Shown here piece by piece: positions 44,290-53,729 of a DNA stretch of 64,000 bases. The stretch is from Fen-1258 sp964441505 (GTDB lineage Bacteria > Bacteroidota > Ignavibacteria > Ignavibacteriales > Melioribacteraceae): positions 13,488-77,487 of the forward strand of contig CAYTUV010000016.1 of assembly GCA_964441505.1 (NCBI GenBank), written 5' to 3'. The position numbers and the translations under genes were made by a program. The notes under the pieces are model-generated. The model was not told the origin of the DNA. It was given only the letters and a program-made list of their open reading frames with translations, and made no database searches. The first letter of the stretch is position 1, and every line of letters begins with the position of its first letter.

Positions 44290-46056
44290 CTATTTTATTC
44301 GAATATGAAGCTCGGTAAGTTGGGAATCATCAACACGAGATGGCGCTTCGTCCATCAAAGAGATACCACTCGAAGTTTTGGGAAATGCAATTACATCTCT
44401 TATGGATGATTTTCCTGCGAAGAGCATTGCTAATCTATCAAAGCCGAAGGCAATTCCTCCATGAGGGGGTGCGCCATATTTAAAAGCTCCCATTAAAAAT
44501 CCAAATTTCTCCTGCACCTCTTCATCACCTATACCAAGTGCCTGAAACATCTTTGATTGTAACACTGAATCATGAATACGAATACTGCCGCCGGCAATCT
44601 CATTTCCATTCATTACCAGATCATATGCACGTGCTTTAACTTTGGCTGGATCTGTATCCATCAATGGAATATCATCAATCCGGGGAGAAGTGAATGGATG
44701 ATGCATCGCATATAAACGTTTGGTCTCTTCATCCCATTCAAATAGTGGGAAATCTGTCACCCATAGAAGTGATGGCTTGGCATCAGGTGATATCAAGTTC
44801 ATCCGTTTAGCCATTTCCAAACGAAGTGATCCCATTAACGATAATGTTTTTAATTTCGGTCCCGTCAGAATAAATAAAAGGTCACCGGGTTCAGCGTTCA
44901 GTTTTTTAATTATATTTTGTTTTTCTTCGTCAGTTAAAAATTTTGCAATTGGTGCTTCCAGCTCATTCTCTTTTACACGCATCCAGATTAATCCACCGGC
45001 ACCAAGTTTTTTGACAAAATCAGTAAGTACATCCAGCTGATTTCTTGTATAATCACCGCATCCTTTTGCAAGCAATCCAGTAACAATTCCATTTGTTAAT
45101 ACCGAATCTTTAAACACCCGAAACTCAGAATTAGAGAGTATATCATTAAGTGTAACCATATCAAGTGAAAATCGAAGATCCGGCTTATCGCTGCCATACT
45201 TTTCCATTGCTTCATCAAAGGTTAAGCGTGGTAATGGTGTCAGCACTTCAATATGCAGAATTGATTCAAAAAAGCATTTCATCAATCCTTCAACTATTTC
45301 AAATATATCTTCCACATCCACGAAAGACATCTCAACATCAATCTGTGTGAACTCGTATTGCCTATCCGCACGCAAGTCCTCATCACGGAAACACTTTACG
45401 ATTTGGAAATACCTATCGAGTCCGGCAACCATTAGTATTTGTTTATACGTTTGCGGTGACTGAGGTAAAGCATAAAATTTTCCTTTATGCATACGACTTG
45501 GAACAAGGAAGTCGCGAGCTCCTTCAGGGGTGCTCTTCATTAATATAGGGGTTTCAATTTCTACAAAGCCATTGGCATCAAAATATTTCCTAGTGATCTG
45601 GTACATCTGATGACGCAACAGAAGATTTTTTTGCATTTCATTCCGGCGAAGATCAAGATAACGGTATTTTAAACGCAAATCTTCATGAGCATCTATTCCA
45701 TCTTCAATTGGAAACGGAGGAGTTTCAGATTGATTTAATATTATCAACTTATCAACCATAACATCAATTTGACCTGTTGGAAGTGATGCATTTTCTGTCC
45801 CTTCGGGACGCTTCCTAACTTTACCTTCGATAGAAACAACAAACTCGCTTCGAAGTTTTTTACCTTGCTCATGCGCTTCTAAATTATAATGTGGTTCAAA
45901 AACAACTTGAGTTATCCCATACCTATCGCGCAGTTCGATAAAAATTACACCTCCAAGGTCCCGGCGTATTGCAACCCAACCATTAAGTACAACAGTCTGA
46001 CTAATGTCGGTTTCTCTTAATTCTCCGCAAGTATGAGTTCTTTTATTAAACTTCAT
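44290..46056 (-). CDS. aspS: Aspartyl-tRNA synthetase
   Basis: 588 residues, the bacterial length. The N-terminal OB anticodon-binding domain (RTHTCGELRETDISQTVVLNGW) is followed by the class II core: motif 2 FRDEDLRADRQYEFTQIDVE, the GAD insertion and the C-terminal motif 3 HGGIAFGFDRLAML. It attaches Asp to tRNA-Asp. It is a housekeeping gene on the minus strand, 249 bases upstream of the pilin genes. Confidence 0.95.
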   Translation of the reverse strand: MKFNKRTHTCGELRETDISQTVVLNGWVAIRRDLGGVIFIELRDRYGITQVVFEPHYNLEAHEQGKKLRSEFVVSIEGKVRKRPEGTENASLPTGQIDVMVDKLIILNQSETPPFPIEDGIDAHEDLRLKYRYLDLRRNEMQKNLLLRHQMYQITRKYFDANGFVEIETPILMKSTPEGARDFLVPSRMHKGKFYALPQSPQTYKQILMVAGLDRYFQIVKCFRDEDLRADRQYEFTQIDVEMSFVDVEDIFEIVEGLMKCFFESILHIEVLTPLPRLTFDEAMEKYGSDKPDLRFSLDMVTLNDILSNSEFRVFKDSVLTNGIVTGLLAKGCGDYTRNQLDVLTDFVKKLGAGGLIWMRVKENELEAPIAKFLTDEEKQNIIKKLNAEPGDLLFILTGPKLKTLSLMGSLRLEMAKRMNLISPDAKPSLLWVTDFPLFEWDEETKRLYAMHHPFTSPRIDDIPLMDTDPAKVKARAYDLVMNGNEIAGGSIRIHDSVLQSKMFQALGIGDEEVQEKFGFLMGAFKYGAPPHGGIAFGFDRLAMLFAGKSSIRDVIAFPKTSSGISLMDEAPSRVDDSQLTELHIRIK

Positions 46057-46240
46057 AGATTGATTTCTACTCCATACTAAAATTTAGGGGCAAAGATAAA
46101 CATTTAAGATAGGCTATTCAAATGAAGATGAAGGAAGTCAAATACATTTAATGCAAATGATTTCATTAGGAATATTGTGAACGAACAGATAAAATCTAAA
46201 GCTATTCAAAGCAAGTAATAACCGGTAAAAGAATACCGAT

Positions 46241-47461
46241 TTATTTCGCTAATACCATCTTTCTTACACTGAAATGATCGCCGGTAGACAGAACATAAAA
46301 ATACATTCCGCTTGAAAGAGTATTGTTCGCTTCAAATTTTACTTCATAATTGTTTGATGCTTGAAATTGATCAACTAGTGTAGCAACTTCTCTTCCGAGC
46401 GCATCATATACAATTAATTTTACATGAGATTCCTTGTCGATACTATACTTAATTTTTGTCACCGGGTTGAATGGATTAGGATAATTCTGATATAAGCTAT
46501 AATCCAATGGAGTAGATTGTTGAACTGATGATAGTGTTTGGATTCCTGCATAATAAGCAAGAGTTCCGATCGAAACTTTTACGCATTTTTCATAATACAG
46601 TTTATTGATATATGAAATATTATCAAGTGAAGTATGGTACATCGGATGAAAGTCGTTACTAAAATAACCTTCGATTAACATAACGGCTGAATAATTAAAA
46701 TTCCAGAATGAAGAATGATCACTGGAAGTTGAACCTGGATCGATTACCACAAGCTGAAGCCCAATTCCATAATCAGTATTTATCTTAATTAGATTCATTG
46801 CTACCTGATTCGATTTATTTACGCTCTTTGAGTGAATTTCCGCCAGGTAATCGTTGTTGCCGTCCCATCCGATCATGTCCATATTAATTACGGCAATAAT
46901 ATTATCTGTCTTCGATTTTGCTAACTGAGCATAATATCGGCTTCCATTCAGTCCTGTTTCCTCGTTGTCCCACAGAGCATAGATAATTGTACAATCCGTT
47001 TGATACTGCGAAAGAATTCTGGCAGCTTCTAACACGGCAGAAGTTCCGCTGCCGTTATCATCAGCCCCGGGTGCGGGGCCAGAATACGGACGGCTATCAA
47101 AGTGAGCACAAATTATTATTTGCTGATCGGGTTTAGTGAGGCCCAGTTGAACAGCAATTACATTTCCCCCTCCTCCGTCAAAAGTCTGAAGTGTAGTTTT
47201 AAGGCCATACTGTTTTAACCTTTTTTGTAAATATTCTTCAGCTAACAAATTTCCATAGTTAATATATGAGCGAGACGAAATAGAGGCTACACCGTTAGAG
47301 AGTGTAATTTGCTTATCACCGGTCAAAGCCTTTAGATCCTCAAAGAGAGAATCAATGTGAACTTTATTTATAATAGAAGTTATTTTAGGATCAGCCTGCG
47401 CAAAAACAAAGTTGCTTATAGTCAACACCAAGAGTATTGAATACAATAAAAATTTGGACAT
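46241..47461 (-). CDS. M28-family zinc peptidase with T9SS sorting domain
   Basis: 406 residues from the chosen start: signal peptide (MSKFLLYSILLVLTISNFVFAQ), an M28 domain with the zinc ligands in CAHFDSRPYSGPAPGADDNGSG and ALWDNEETGLNGS, and a C-terminal type IX sorting domain SLYQNYPNPFNPVTKIKYSI to FSVRKMVLAK. The enzyme is likely an aminopeptidase released or anchored at the cell surface via T9SS. I chose the second ATG (47459-47461), which has GAGG ahead. The sorting domain is a strong taxonomic pointer to Ignavibacteria. Confidence 0.9.
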   Translation of the reverse strand: MSKFLLYSILLVLTISNFVFAQADPKITSIINKVHIDSLFEDLKALTGDKQITLSNGVASISSRSYINYGNLLAEEYLQKRLKQYGLKTTLQTFDGGGGNVIAVQLGLTKPDQQIIICAHFDSRPYSGPAPGADDNGSGTSAVLEAARILSQYQTDCTIIYALWDNEETGLNGSRYYAQLAKSKTDNIIAVINMDMIGWDGNNDYLAEIHSKSVNKSNQVAMNLIKINTDYGIGLQLVVIDPGSTSSDHSSFWNFNYSAVMLIEGYFSNDFHPMYHTSLDNISYINKLYYEKCVKVSIGTLAYYAGIQTLSSVQQSTPLDYSLYQNYPNPFNPVTKIKYSIDKESHVKLIVYDALGREVATLVDQFQASNNYEVKFEANNTLSSGMYFYVLSTGDHFSVRKMVLAK

Positions 47462-47542
47462 TAGCACGATCCTCATTTGTTGTATACAAAATTAGAAAAG
47501 AATAAGCTCAAGACAAGGTAATTATCTTCCGCAAAATTCTAT

Positions 47543-47571
47543 TTGCATTTAAATACATGCTACCTTATATT
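47543..47571 (+). promoter_or_regulatory. Candidate sigma-70-like promoter of the AsnC-glnA operon
   Basis: TTGCAT (47543-47548), 17 bases, TATATT (47566-47571), about 32 bases before the regulator's start codon. The spacing is ideal, and it lies in the 126-base divergent gap. Bacteroidota often use a different -33/-7 pattern, so this is only a candidate. Confidence 0.35.
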
Positions 47572-47602
47572 CTCAGTCAAATTTTATAAAACCCCTTAAT
47601 TA

Positions 47603-48079
47603 ATGAGTTATTATATGTTAGATGACTTAGATATAACGATTCTAAGAAAACTGCAGGTAAATGGCAGAACAAAACGGAATGAACTTGCCGATGCTATCGG
47701 CTTATCAATTCCTTCACTTAGTGAGCGTTTAAAAAAACTTGAAGACTATGGTGTGATTGAAGGTTATTATACTAAAATAAACCGACATGCTTTCGGTTAT
47801 GACATGATGGCATTTGTTTCTGTGATAATGGAGTCATCAAAAAATTATGAGAAGTTCACCGAGAACGTAAAAAAGACACATGAAATTTTAGAATGCCATT
47901 CTATTCTTGGAGAAGGTTCTCATATTTTAAAAGTTATTGTAAAAGAAACTAAAGATTTGGAAGCACTGTTAAGTAAAATTCAATCCTGGCCGGGGGTTAC
48001 AAGAACCATCACAAGTTTTGTTTTATCATCTATCAAAGAAACAACAAATTTACATCTACAATCAAAGAAGGAAATATAA
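47603..48079 (+). CDS. Lrp/AsnC-family transcriptional regulator
   Basis: 158 residues: winged helix-turn-helix (about 8-55, LRKLQVNGRTKRNELADAIG, LSIPSLSERLKKLEDYGVI) and a C-terminal RAM ligand-binding domain (about 70-148). Lrp/AsnC proteins sense amino acids and bind DNA as octamers or dimers. The stop codon overlaps the glnA ATG, so it is translationally coupled to glutamine synthetase, which it probably controls. That link is inference. An alternative start MLDDLD four codons later is possible. Confidence 0.9.
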   Translation: MSYYMLDDLDITILRKLQVNGRTKRNELADAIGLSIPSLSERLKKLEDYGVIEGYYTKINRHAFGYDMMAFVSVIMESSKNYEKFTENVKKTHEILECHSILGEGSHILKVIVKETKDLEALLSKIQSWPGVTRTITSFVLSSIKETTNLHLQSKKEI

Positions 48080-49503
48080 TGGCTAAAGCATCTTCCCCCG
48101 TCCAAAATGTTCTTGCCTACATTAAGGCAAATAAAATTCAATTCGTTGATTTTAAATTCATGGATTTTCCCGGACAGTGGCAGCATTTCACCGTGCCGGT
48201 TAGTCAGTTTAGCGAAAGTTCATTCGAAGATGGATACGGTTTCGACGGTTCATCCATCAGAGGATGGAAAGCTATCAATGAAAGTGATATGCTTATTATT
48301 CCTGATCCTAATACAATGTTTTTGGATCCATTCGTTAAAGCACCAACTGTCTCGCTCATTTGCGACGTATTTGAACCTGCGACAAAAGAAAAATATTCGC
48401 GCTGTCCAAGAAATATTGCACAAAAAGCGGAAGCCTATTTAAAATCTACAGGGATAGCTGATACGGTTTATTTCGGACCCGAGGCTGAATTCTTCGTATT
48501 TGATGACGTTCGTTTTGACTCCGGCCCTAACTTTGCTTTTTATTCTGTCGATTCCGTTGAAGGAAAATGGAACAGCGGTCGCGAAGAAAATCCCAACCTC
48601 GGCTATAAACCGCGTTTCAAAGAGGGCTACTTCCCCGTTCCTCCTACTGATCAGCTTATGGATCTTCGTAACGAAATGGTTTTGAATCTGGAAAATCTTG
48701 GTATTGAAGTCGAAGCACAGCACCATGAAGTTGCGAGCGGTGGTCAATGTGAAATTGACATGAAATTTAAACCTCTTCTAAGAGCAGCTGATCAATTGCT
48801 AATGTTCAAATATGTAGTTAAGAATACTGCAAAACAAAATGGTAAAACTGTAACATATATGCCAAAACCAATCTTTGGTGATAACGGAAGCGGAATGCAC
48901 GTTCACACAAGTTTTTGGTTAAAAGGTAAACCGCTTTTTGCCGGCGGAGGCTACGCGGGATTGAGTGAAATGGCTTTGTATTTTATCGGTGGACTATTGA
49001 AACACGCTCCGGCTCTTCTCGCCATAACAAATCCAACTACTAATTCTTACAAGCGCCTCGTCCCAGGATATGAAGCGCCGGTTAATCTTGCATATTCATC
49101 TAATAACAGAAGCGCCTCAATTCGAATTCCATTTGCAAACTCACCAAAAGCCAAACGTGTTGAATTCCGCTGTCCAGACCCGGCTGCTAATCCTTATCTG
49201 GCATTTTCGGCAATAATGATGGCTGGTATTGATGGTATCCAGAATAGAATCGATCCGGGTGAACCTCTCGATAAAGATATTTATGATATGTCTCCAGAAG
49301 AATTGAAAGACGTACCGTCTACTCCTGAATCACTTGGTCATGCTCTCAAAGCATTAGCAGAAGATCATGAATTTTTATTGAAGGGTGATGTGTTTACGGA
49401 AGATGTGATCAATACATGGATTCAATATAAAACTGAAAAAGAAATTAAACCGGCGGCATTGCGCCCAACTCCTTTTGAGTTCGAGCAATACTTCGATGTA
49501 TAA
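48079..49503 (+). CDS. glnA: Glutamine synthetase type I
   Basis: 474 residues, the GSI length. GYGFDGSSIRGW, PEAEFFVFDD, NGSGMHVHTSFW, and KRLVPGYEAPVNLAYSSNNR are the active-site stretches. Tyr402 in DKDIYDMSPEEL lies where the adenylylation Tyr of GSI-beta enzymes is, so regulation by adenylylation is possible. It makes glutamine from glutamate, ammonia and ATP. It is translationally coupled to the AsnC-type gene and ends in a strong terminator. Confidence 0.95.
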   Translation: MAKASSPVQNVLAYIKANKIQFVDFKFMDFPGQWQHFTVPVSQFSESSFEDGYGFDGSSIRGWKAINESDMLIIPDPNTMFLDPFVKAPTVSLICDVFEPATKEKYSRCPRNIAQKAEAYLKSTGIADTVYFGPEAEFFVFDDVRFDSGPNFAFYSVDSVEGKWNSGREENPNLGYKPRFKEGYFPVPPTDQLMDLRNEMVLNLENLGIEVEAQHHEVASGGQCEIDMKFKPLLRAADQLLMFKYVVKNTAKQNGKTVTYMPKPIFGDNGSGMHVHTSFWLKGKPLFAGGGYAGLSEMALYFIGGLLKHAPALLAITNPTTNSYKRLVPGYEAPVNLAYSSNNRSASIRIPFANSPKAKRVEFRCPDPAANPYLAFSAIMMAGIDGIQNRIDPGEPLDKDIYDMSPEELKDVPSTPESLGHALKALAEDHEFLLKGDVFTEDVINTWIQYKTEKEIKPAALRPTPFEFEQYFDV

Positions 49504-49526
49504 TTCTTGCCTTTTTAGAATTAATT

Positions 49527-49559
49527 AAAGAAAAACGGTTTAGGCCGTTTTTCTTTTTT
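49527..49559 (+). terminator. Rho-independent terminator of glnA
   Basis: AAAGAAAAACGG, loop TTTAGG, CCGTTTTTCTTT: a stem of about 12 pairs followed by a T run, 24 bases after the glnA stop. Confidence 0.85.
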
Positions 49560-49631
49560 AAGGATTCTTCTCAACTAATGTGAAATTTCTACAAAATTCA
49601 TCTCTTTTACATTTGAAATAGCAGATGTGCA

Positions 49632-49660
49632 AGTGAATGATTCTGAACTATGCATTCACT
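49632..49660. promoter_or_regulatory. Perfect eight-base dyad in the glnA-TonB gap
   Basis: AGTGAATG (49632-49639) and CATTCACT (49653-49660) are exact complements separated by 13 bases. It lies about 330 bases before the TonB receptor gene. It could be an operator or simply a small hairpin. The rest of the 484-base gap between glnA and the receptor holds the glnA terminator and the element at 49790-49934; nothing else is recognisable. Confidence 0.3.
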
Positions 49661-49789
49661 AATACCACCATTTAAGGGGATAGTCTTATTACAAATCACT
49701 CCTTATAGCGATTGATATCCTTTCCACCCCAAGTTAGTTTTATAATAGTCATTTTAATGCAGTGGTTGTCAAAATTTTTTGTTACTAAG

Positions 49790-49934
49790 TCACATTACGC
49801 AGTTTATAGACTTAGCGCTCTTGGCGTGGAAAAAAGAAACAAATTTCATGCAAAGACCGCCAAGATAACATGACTAATGCAGGCGCAAAGATCGCAAAGA
49901 AATGATAACTGAAAGACTTTCCTGCGTAACGTGA
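49790..49934. repeat. Intergenic inverted-repeat element, TTACGCAG family, copy 1
   Basis: The ends are TCACATTACGCAG (49790-49802) and, inverted, TCACGTTACGCAG (49922-49934), 12 of 13 matching. The interior has the words CTCTTGGCG, TGCAAAGACCGCCAAGATA, GGCGCAAAGATCGCAAAG, which partly fold on each other. It is the same family as 57791-57957. It looks like a MITE-like non-coding element. Confidence 0.65.
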
Positions 49935-49987
49935 ATTATTAATTTAACATTCATAGCATCAATCATTCATAAATTCTGGTGGATCAA

Positions 49988-52237
49988 ATGAAAAACATAC
50001 TTCTGAAAAACATACTACAGACACTAAGAACAATACTCTTTCTAATATTAGCAGGACTTTCTCTTGTAACAGCACAACAGGCGAACACAAAAGTTATCAC
50101 TGCTAATGGATTGAGCCGACAAGACACGCTGATATCTACCTATGAAATGCCTCAGATAGAAGTCATCGGTCGAAAACCGGGATTATTGAACAGGGTTCCG
50201 GGTTCAGCAAACATTATCAGCCGGCAAGAGCTGGCAAAAATTGATGCTTTAAACGGCAACGAAGTGTTCCGCCGTATCACGGGTCTTTATCCTGTTGACG
50301 AAGAAGGGGCTGGTCTTCGACTCAATCTTGGCGTGCGCGGTTTAGAGCCGGATCGGAGCCGAACAGTTTTAATGCTTGAGGACGGGGTTCCGGTTTCTTT
50401 AGCTCCGTACGGCGAACCGGAAATGTACTACACTCCACCTATCGATCGGATGGCAGGTTTGGAAGTGCTCAAAGGGAGCGGTTCTATTTTGTTTGGTCCT
50501 CAGACCATTGGCGGTGTCATTAACTTCATTACTGCCGATCCGCCTTCAGTTCCGACCGGCAGCATCAAACTGCGAGGTGGTCAGAACGGATTCTTCACTA
50601 CTCTTGCGAAATACGGGACAACATTCGGCAATGTTGGTGTACAGATTAATTATCTGCGGCGGCAGGCTGAAAATATTGGCACCGCTACCTATCGCATCAA
50701 CGATCTTTCCGCAAAATTCAAACTAGTGCTCGGTTCAAAATCAATTATAGGGTTTAAGGTTGGAGCGTATGACGAAATTTCGAACTCTACATACGTTGGA
50801 CTTACACAGACAATGTATGATCGGGGAGAATATTACACGCGCATCGCTCCCGATGATCAACTCATTGTGCGCCGATACTCAGTCAGTGCAACGCACGATC
50901 TTTTCATCACTCCGACTACATTTCTCAGAACGACAGTATTTGGGTACACCACTTCGCGCAACTGGCGCCGTCAGGATTTTGGACGCACCAGCAGCGTTTC
51001 CAACAAAACAGGCGTAGACTTCGGAGACCCGGGTATTCCTGGCGGAGCGATCTATATGAGAAACAGCACTGGCAATCGAAACCGTCAATTTGAAGTTGCA
51101 GGCATCGAGCCGCGATTGACAACGACATACAAACTTGGAGAGTATAAGAATGAACTTGATTTGGGAGTTCGCTTTCTCTATGAGCGGGCGTTTGAACAAT
51201 ATGTTATCGGTACAAAGTTTAACTCTAGTTCCGGCAATCTTCGTGACGATGAGATCAGAACTGGATACGCAGTGAGCGCATTTGTTCAAAATCGGTTATT
51301 TGTAACAGATAAATTTATTATCAGTCCGGGCTTACGCTTTGAATCGTTTTCCTACGAACGAAATATTATGAGGGGACAGTTCAAAATAAACAATACTACA
51401 GCGGTGCGCGACACAAGTGTAATTGCAGAAAACACAATCACAGAATTCATTCCAGGTTTAGGCATAAATTATCAGCTTGCCGAAAGGAGTTCGGTCTTTG
51501 CCGGAGTTCATCGCGGGTTTGCGCCGCCGCGCGTTAAGGATGCTATCACCAGCGACGGCGTAGCGCTTCAACTCGATGCCGAGTTAAGTTGGAATTACGA
51601 AGTCGGCGCACGCTACACCACAATCAACGGACTTTCGTTTGAAGTAACCGGGTTCCTGCTCGATTTCTCTAATCAAATAATTCCTGTTTCTCAATCTTCG
51701 GGCAGCGCAGGAACCGGTCTAATCAACGGTGGTCGCAGCAAGCACATCGGCATCGAGGCGGGCGTTACTATTGACGCAGGCAGACTATTTGAATCGCTGT
51801 ATTCATTTAGTCTTACCACAAACGCAACTTACGTCAGGGCAACATATAACGCAGATCGGTTTATCACTGAAGGGAATACCACGATCAATATTAGCGGCAA
51901 TTCACTCCCCTACGCACCCAAGTTTACACTTTCCAACGCCTTAAGCGTAGCAACGCCGTTCGGTTTGAGCGCACAACTATCGGCGTTATATGTTGATAAA
52001 CAATTTACTGATGAGTTCAACACGGCAACGCCTTCAGCCAATGGATTGACAGGCGTGATACCGGCTTATCTTGTTCTCGATCTTTCGACAAGTTATTTTA
52101 TTTCATCGCTCAATACATCAATTTCTCTCTCGGTGAAGAATTTGTTGGACGAGCGTTACATTGTAACTCGCAGGCCCACCGGTATCCGGGCTGGAGTGCC
52201 GCGCATAATCACGGCGGGGATTGATTTCAAATTCTAA
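49988..52237 (+). CDS. TonB-dependent outer-membrane receptor
   Basis: 749 residues: signal peptide ending near QQAN, a plug domain (NEVFRRITGLYPVDEEGAGL, RTVLMLEDGVPVSL, LEVLKGSGSILFGPQTIGG) and a 22-strand barrel ending with GIDFKF. The plug resembles FecA-like iron receptors (NLGVRGLEPDRSRTVLML). I chose ATG at 49988 with GGTGG before it over a GTG three codons upstream. The base composition is noticeably richer in G and C than neighbouring genes (many GCG, CGG words), which hints at transfer. It is the first of three co-directional genes. The ligand is unproven. Confidence 0.88.
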   Translation: MKNILLKNILQTLRTILFLILAGLSLVTAQQANTKVITANGLSRQDTLISTYEMPQIEVIGRKPGLLNRVPGSANIISRQELAKIDALNGNEVFRRITGLYPVDEEGAGLRLNLGVRGLEPDRSRTVLMLEDGVPVSLAPYGEPEMYYTPPIDRMAGLEVLKGSGSILFGPQTIGGVINFITADPPSVPTGSIKLRGGQNGFFTTLAKYGTTFGNVGVQINYLRRQAENIGTATYRINDLSAKFKLVLGSKSIIGFKVGAYDEISNSTYVGLTQTMYDRGEYYTRIAPDDQLIVRRYSVSATHDLFITPTTFLRTTVFGYTTSRNWRRQDFGRTSSVSNKTGVDFGDPGIPGGAIYMRNSTGNRNRQFEVAGIEPRLTTTYKLGEYKNELDLGVRFLYERAFEQYVIGTKFNSSSGNLRDDEIRTGYAVSAFVQNRLFVTDKFIISPGLRFESFSYERNIMRGQFKINNTTAVRDTSVIAENTITEFIPGLGINYQLAERSSVFAGVHRGFAPPRVKDAITSDGVALQLDAELSWNYEVGARYTTINGLSFEVTGFLLDFSNQIIPVSQSSGSAGTGLINGGRSKHIGIEAGVTIDAGRLFESLYSFSLTTNATYVRATYNADRFITEGNTTINISGNSLPYAPKFTLSNALSVATPFGLSAQLSALYVDKQFTDEFNTATPSANGLTGVIPAYLVLDLSTSYFISSLNTSISLSVKNLLDERYIVTRRPTGIRAGVPRIITAGIDFKF

Positions 52238-52343
52238 TTCTCTCGCGCAAAAATATAATTAGAATTATTAGTCGCGCTTCAGTTCCAAAAAAATGTCAAG
52301 ACTTAGCGCGACGTTTTCATTTTTCTCATTGGAGGAATTTATT

Positions 52344-53180
52344 ATGATATCTCGAAACACAGTTACCTCAATTTTTATTCTTCTTCTTTCTTCTCTCACA
52401 ATACTTGCACAGCAGCAAGGATTCTCAAAAGCAATCGAAGATAATTCTTTTTTGATCGAAGAAGCATACAATCAGGAAGAACGCGTCATTCAACACATCT
52501 CGAATGCTGTCTACTTTCAAGATCCACAGCACGATGTTTCTTACGCCTTCACGCAAGAATGGCCCATTGGAGGACAACGGAATCAACTCAGTTTCACAAT
52601 TCCCTATGCCTTTCTCAATTCAAATAGTGTGAATGGTGTTGGAGACATGATGATCAACTACCGCTATCAACTTTTTACAAGTAACGATTGGGCAGCGGTT
52701 GCGCCGCGCATTTCTATCGTTTTGCCAACGGGAAATGTAAATAAAAACTTAGGACTCGGTACAGCAGGCGTGCAAGTAAACCTTCCTGTAAGCAAACGTC
52801 TCTCCGATTTTTTTGTTGCTCACTTCAACATAGGTTTTACATATTTACCAGCCGCACAAGCGCCAAGAACAATCAATGGTTTTCAGACGGACAAGCATAA
52901 ATTAACATGGTACAATTTCGGCGGAAGTATTATTTGGCTTGCAGAAAAGAAATTAAACTTTATGCTAGAGTATCTGATGAATATTGCAAGTGAACTTGAC
53001 GAGTTTGGCAGCGTGAACGGCTTTACGGAAAAGATTTTAAGCCCTGGCATTCGTTGTGCGATTGATATTGGTGAACTGCAAATTGTACCCGGACTTGCAT
53101 TTCCATTTAGCTTCTCATCCCGGCAAGCCGGTACCCGGGTTGGAATGATTTTCTATCTTTCATTTGAGCACCCGTTTTAA
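52344..53180 (+). CDS. Outer-membrane beta-barrel protein of unknown function
   Basis: 278 residues from the chosen start (ATG with GGAGG eight bases ahead): signal peptide (MISRNTVTSIFILLLSS ... LAQQQ), then alternating hydrophobic strands (QLSFTIPYAFLNSNSVNGVG, VAPRISIVLPTGN) ending with an aromatic residue (EHPF). It resembles the transporter-like small outer-membrane proteins (MetA-pathway phenol/alginate type). It lies 106 bases downstream of the TonB receptor and may work with it. The function is unknown. Confidence 0.72.
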   Translation: MISRNTVTSIFILLLSSLTILAQQQGFSKAIEDNSFLIEEAYNQEERVIQHISNAVYFQDPQHDVSYAFTQEWPIGGQRNQLSFTIPYAFLNSNSVNGVGDMMINYRYQLFTSNDWAAVAPRISIVLPTGNVNKNLGLGTAGVQVNLPVSKRLSDFFVAHFNIGFTYLPAAQAPRTINGFQTDKHKLTWYNFGGSIIWLAEKKLNFMLEYLMNIASELDEFGSVNGFTEKILSPGIRCAIDIGELQIVPGLAFPFSFSSRQAGTRVGMIFYLSFEHPF

Positions 53181-53212
53181 TATTCACAATTAACGAGCGG
53201 ATCAGAAATTTC

Positions 53213-53548
53213 ATGAAAGAGAAGTTCTTTTGTTCCAAATCTTACCTAATAACTTATCATCGTATAGTTAAAAATTTCTTTGATGGTGCTAAAACTATTA
53301 AACCCTATCGCAGGGCATGGGTTGCTTCTGTGTTGATCGGGTTCTGTGTTATCGCTGCATGCTCAGCCAGCATTGACAACAGCAAAGGTGAAGAATTATA
53401 TCACGAAAAATGCGGCGGATGTCATCGGTTATATTCAAAGAAAGAATTTTCAAGAAAGAGATGGGGAATAGAAGTTGAATCAATGAGCAAGAAATCAAAA
53501 CTGAGTGAGGATGAAAAGAGAATGATCCTTGGATATTTAGCCGAGTAG
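53213..53548 (+). CDS. Small c-type cytochrome, probable lipoprotein
   Basis: 111 residues: membrane segment with a lipobox-like end VIAAC (C50), then a single heme site C67-GG-C70-H71 and a possible axial Met in VESMSKKSKL. The domain is shorter than standard cytochrome c, of the kind found in heme-containing iron-redox chains. It follows the TonB receptor and the barrel protein with 32 bases between, so a shared role in iron or heme uptake with redox is plausible. The start has no strong ribosome site. Confidence 0.7.
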   Translation: MKEKFFCSKSYLITYHRIVKNFFDGAKTIKPYRRAWVASVLIGFCVIAACSASIDNSKGEELYHEKCGGCHRLYSKKEFSRKRWGIEVESMSKKSKLSEDEKRMILGYLAE

Positions 53549-53586
53549 TAAGAAGAACCGGATTATTAGATCTCAATCTAACAGAT

Positions 53587-53614
53587 GCACCGACTTGAAT
53601 TATCCTGTCGGTGC
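53587..53614. terminator. Stem-loop between the cytochrome gene and the rRNA methyltransferase gene
   Basis: GCACCGAC (53587-53594) and GTCGGTGC (53607-53614) form a perfect eight-base GC-rich stem in the convergent gap. There is no long T run, so it may be a weak terminator for both directions. Confidence 0.5.
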
Positions 53615-53729
53615 AGGAATTAGTAAAACCAAATAAGCCTTTGAACTAATTTCTTGAAAAGATCATAAATAGCCGAGTCAACACCGATTTTAGAGAAGTA
53701 ACAACTGTTATTACTGAAGATTTTTGTTT

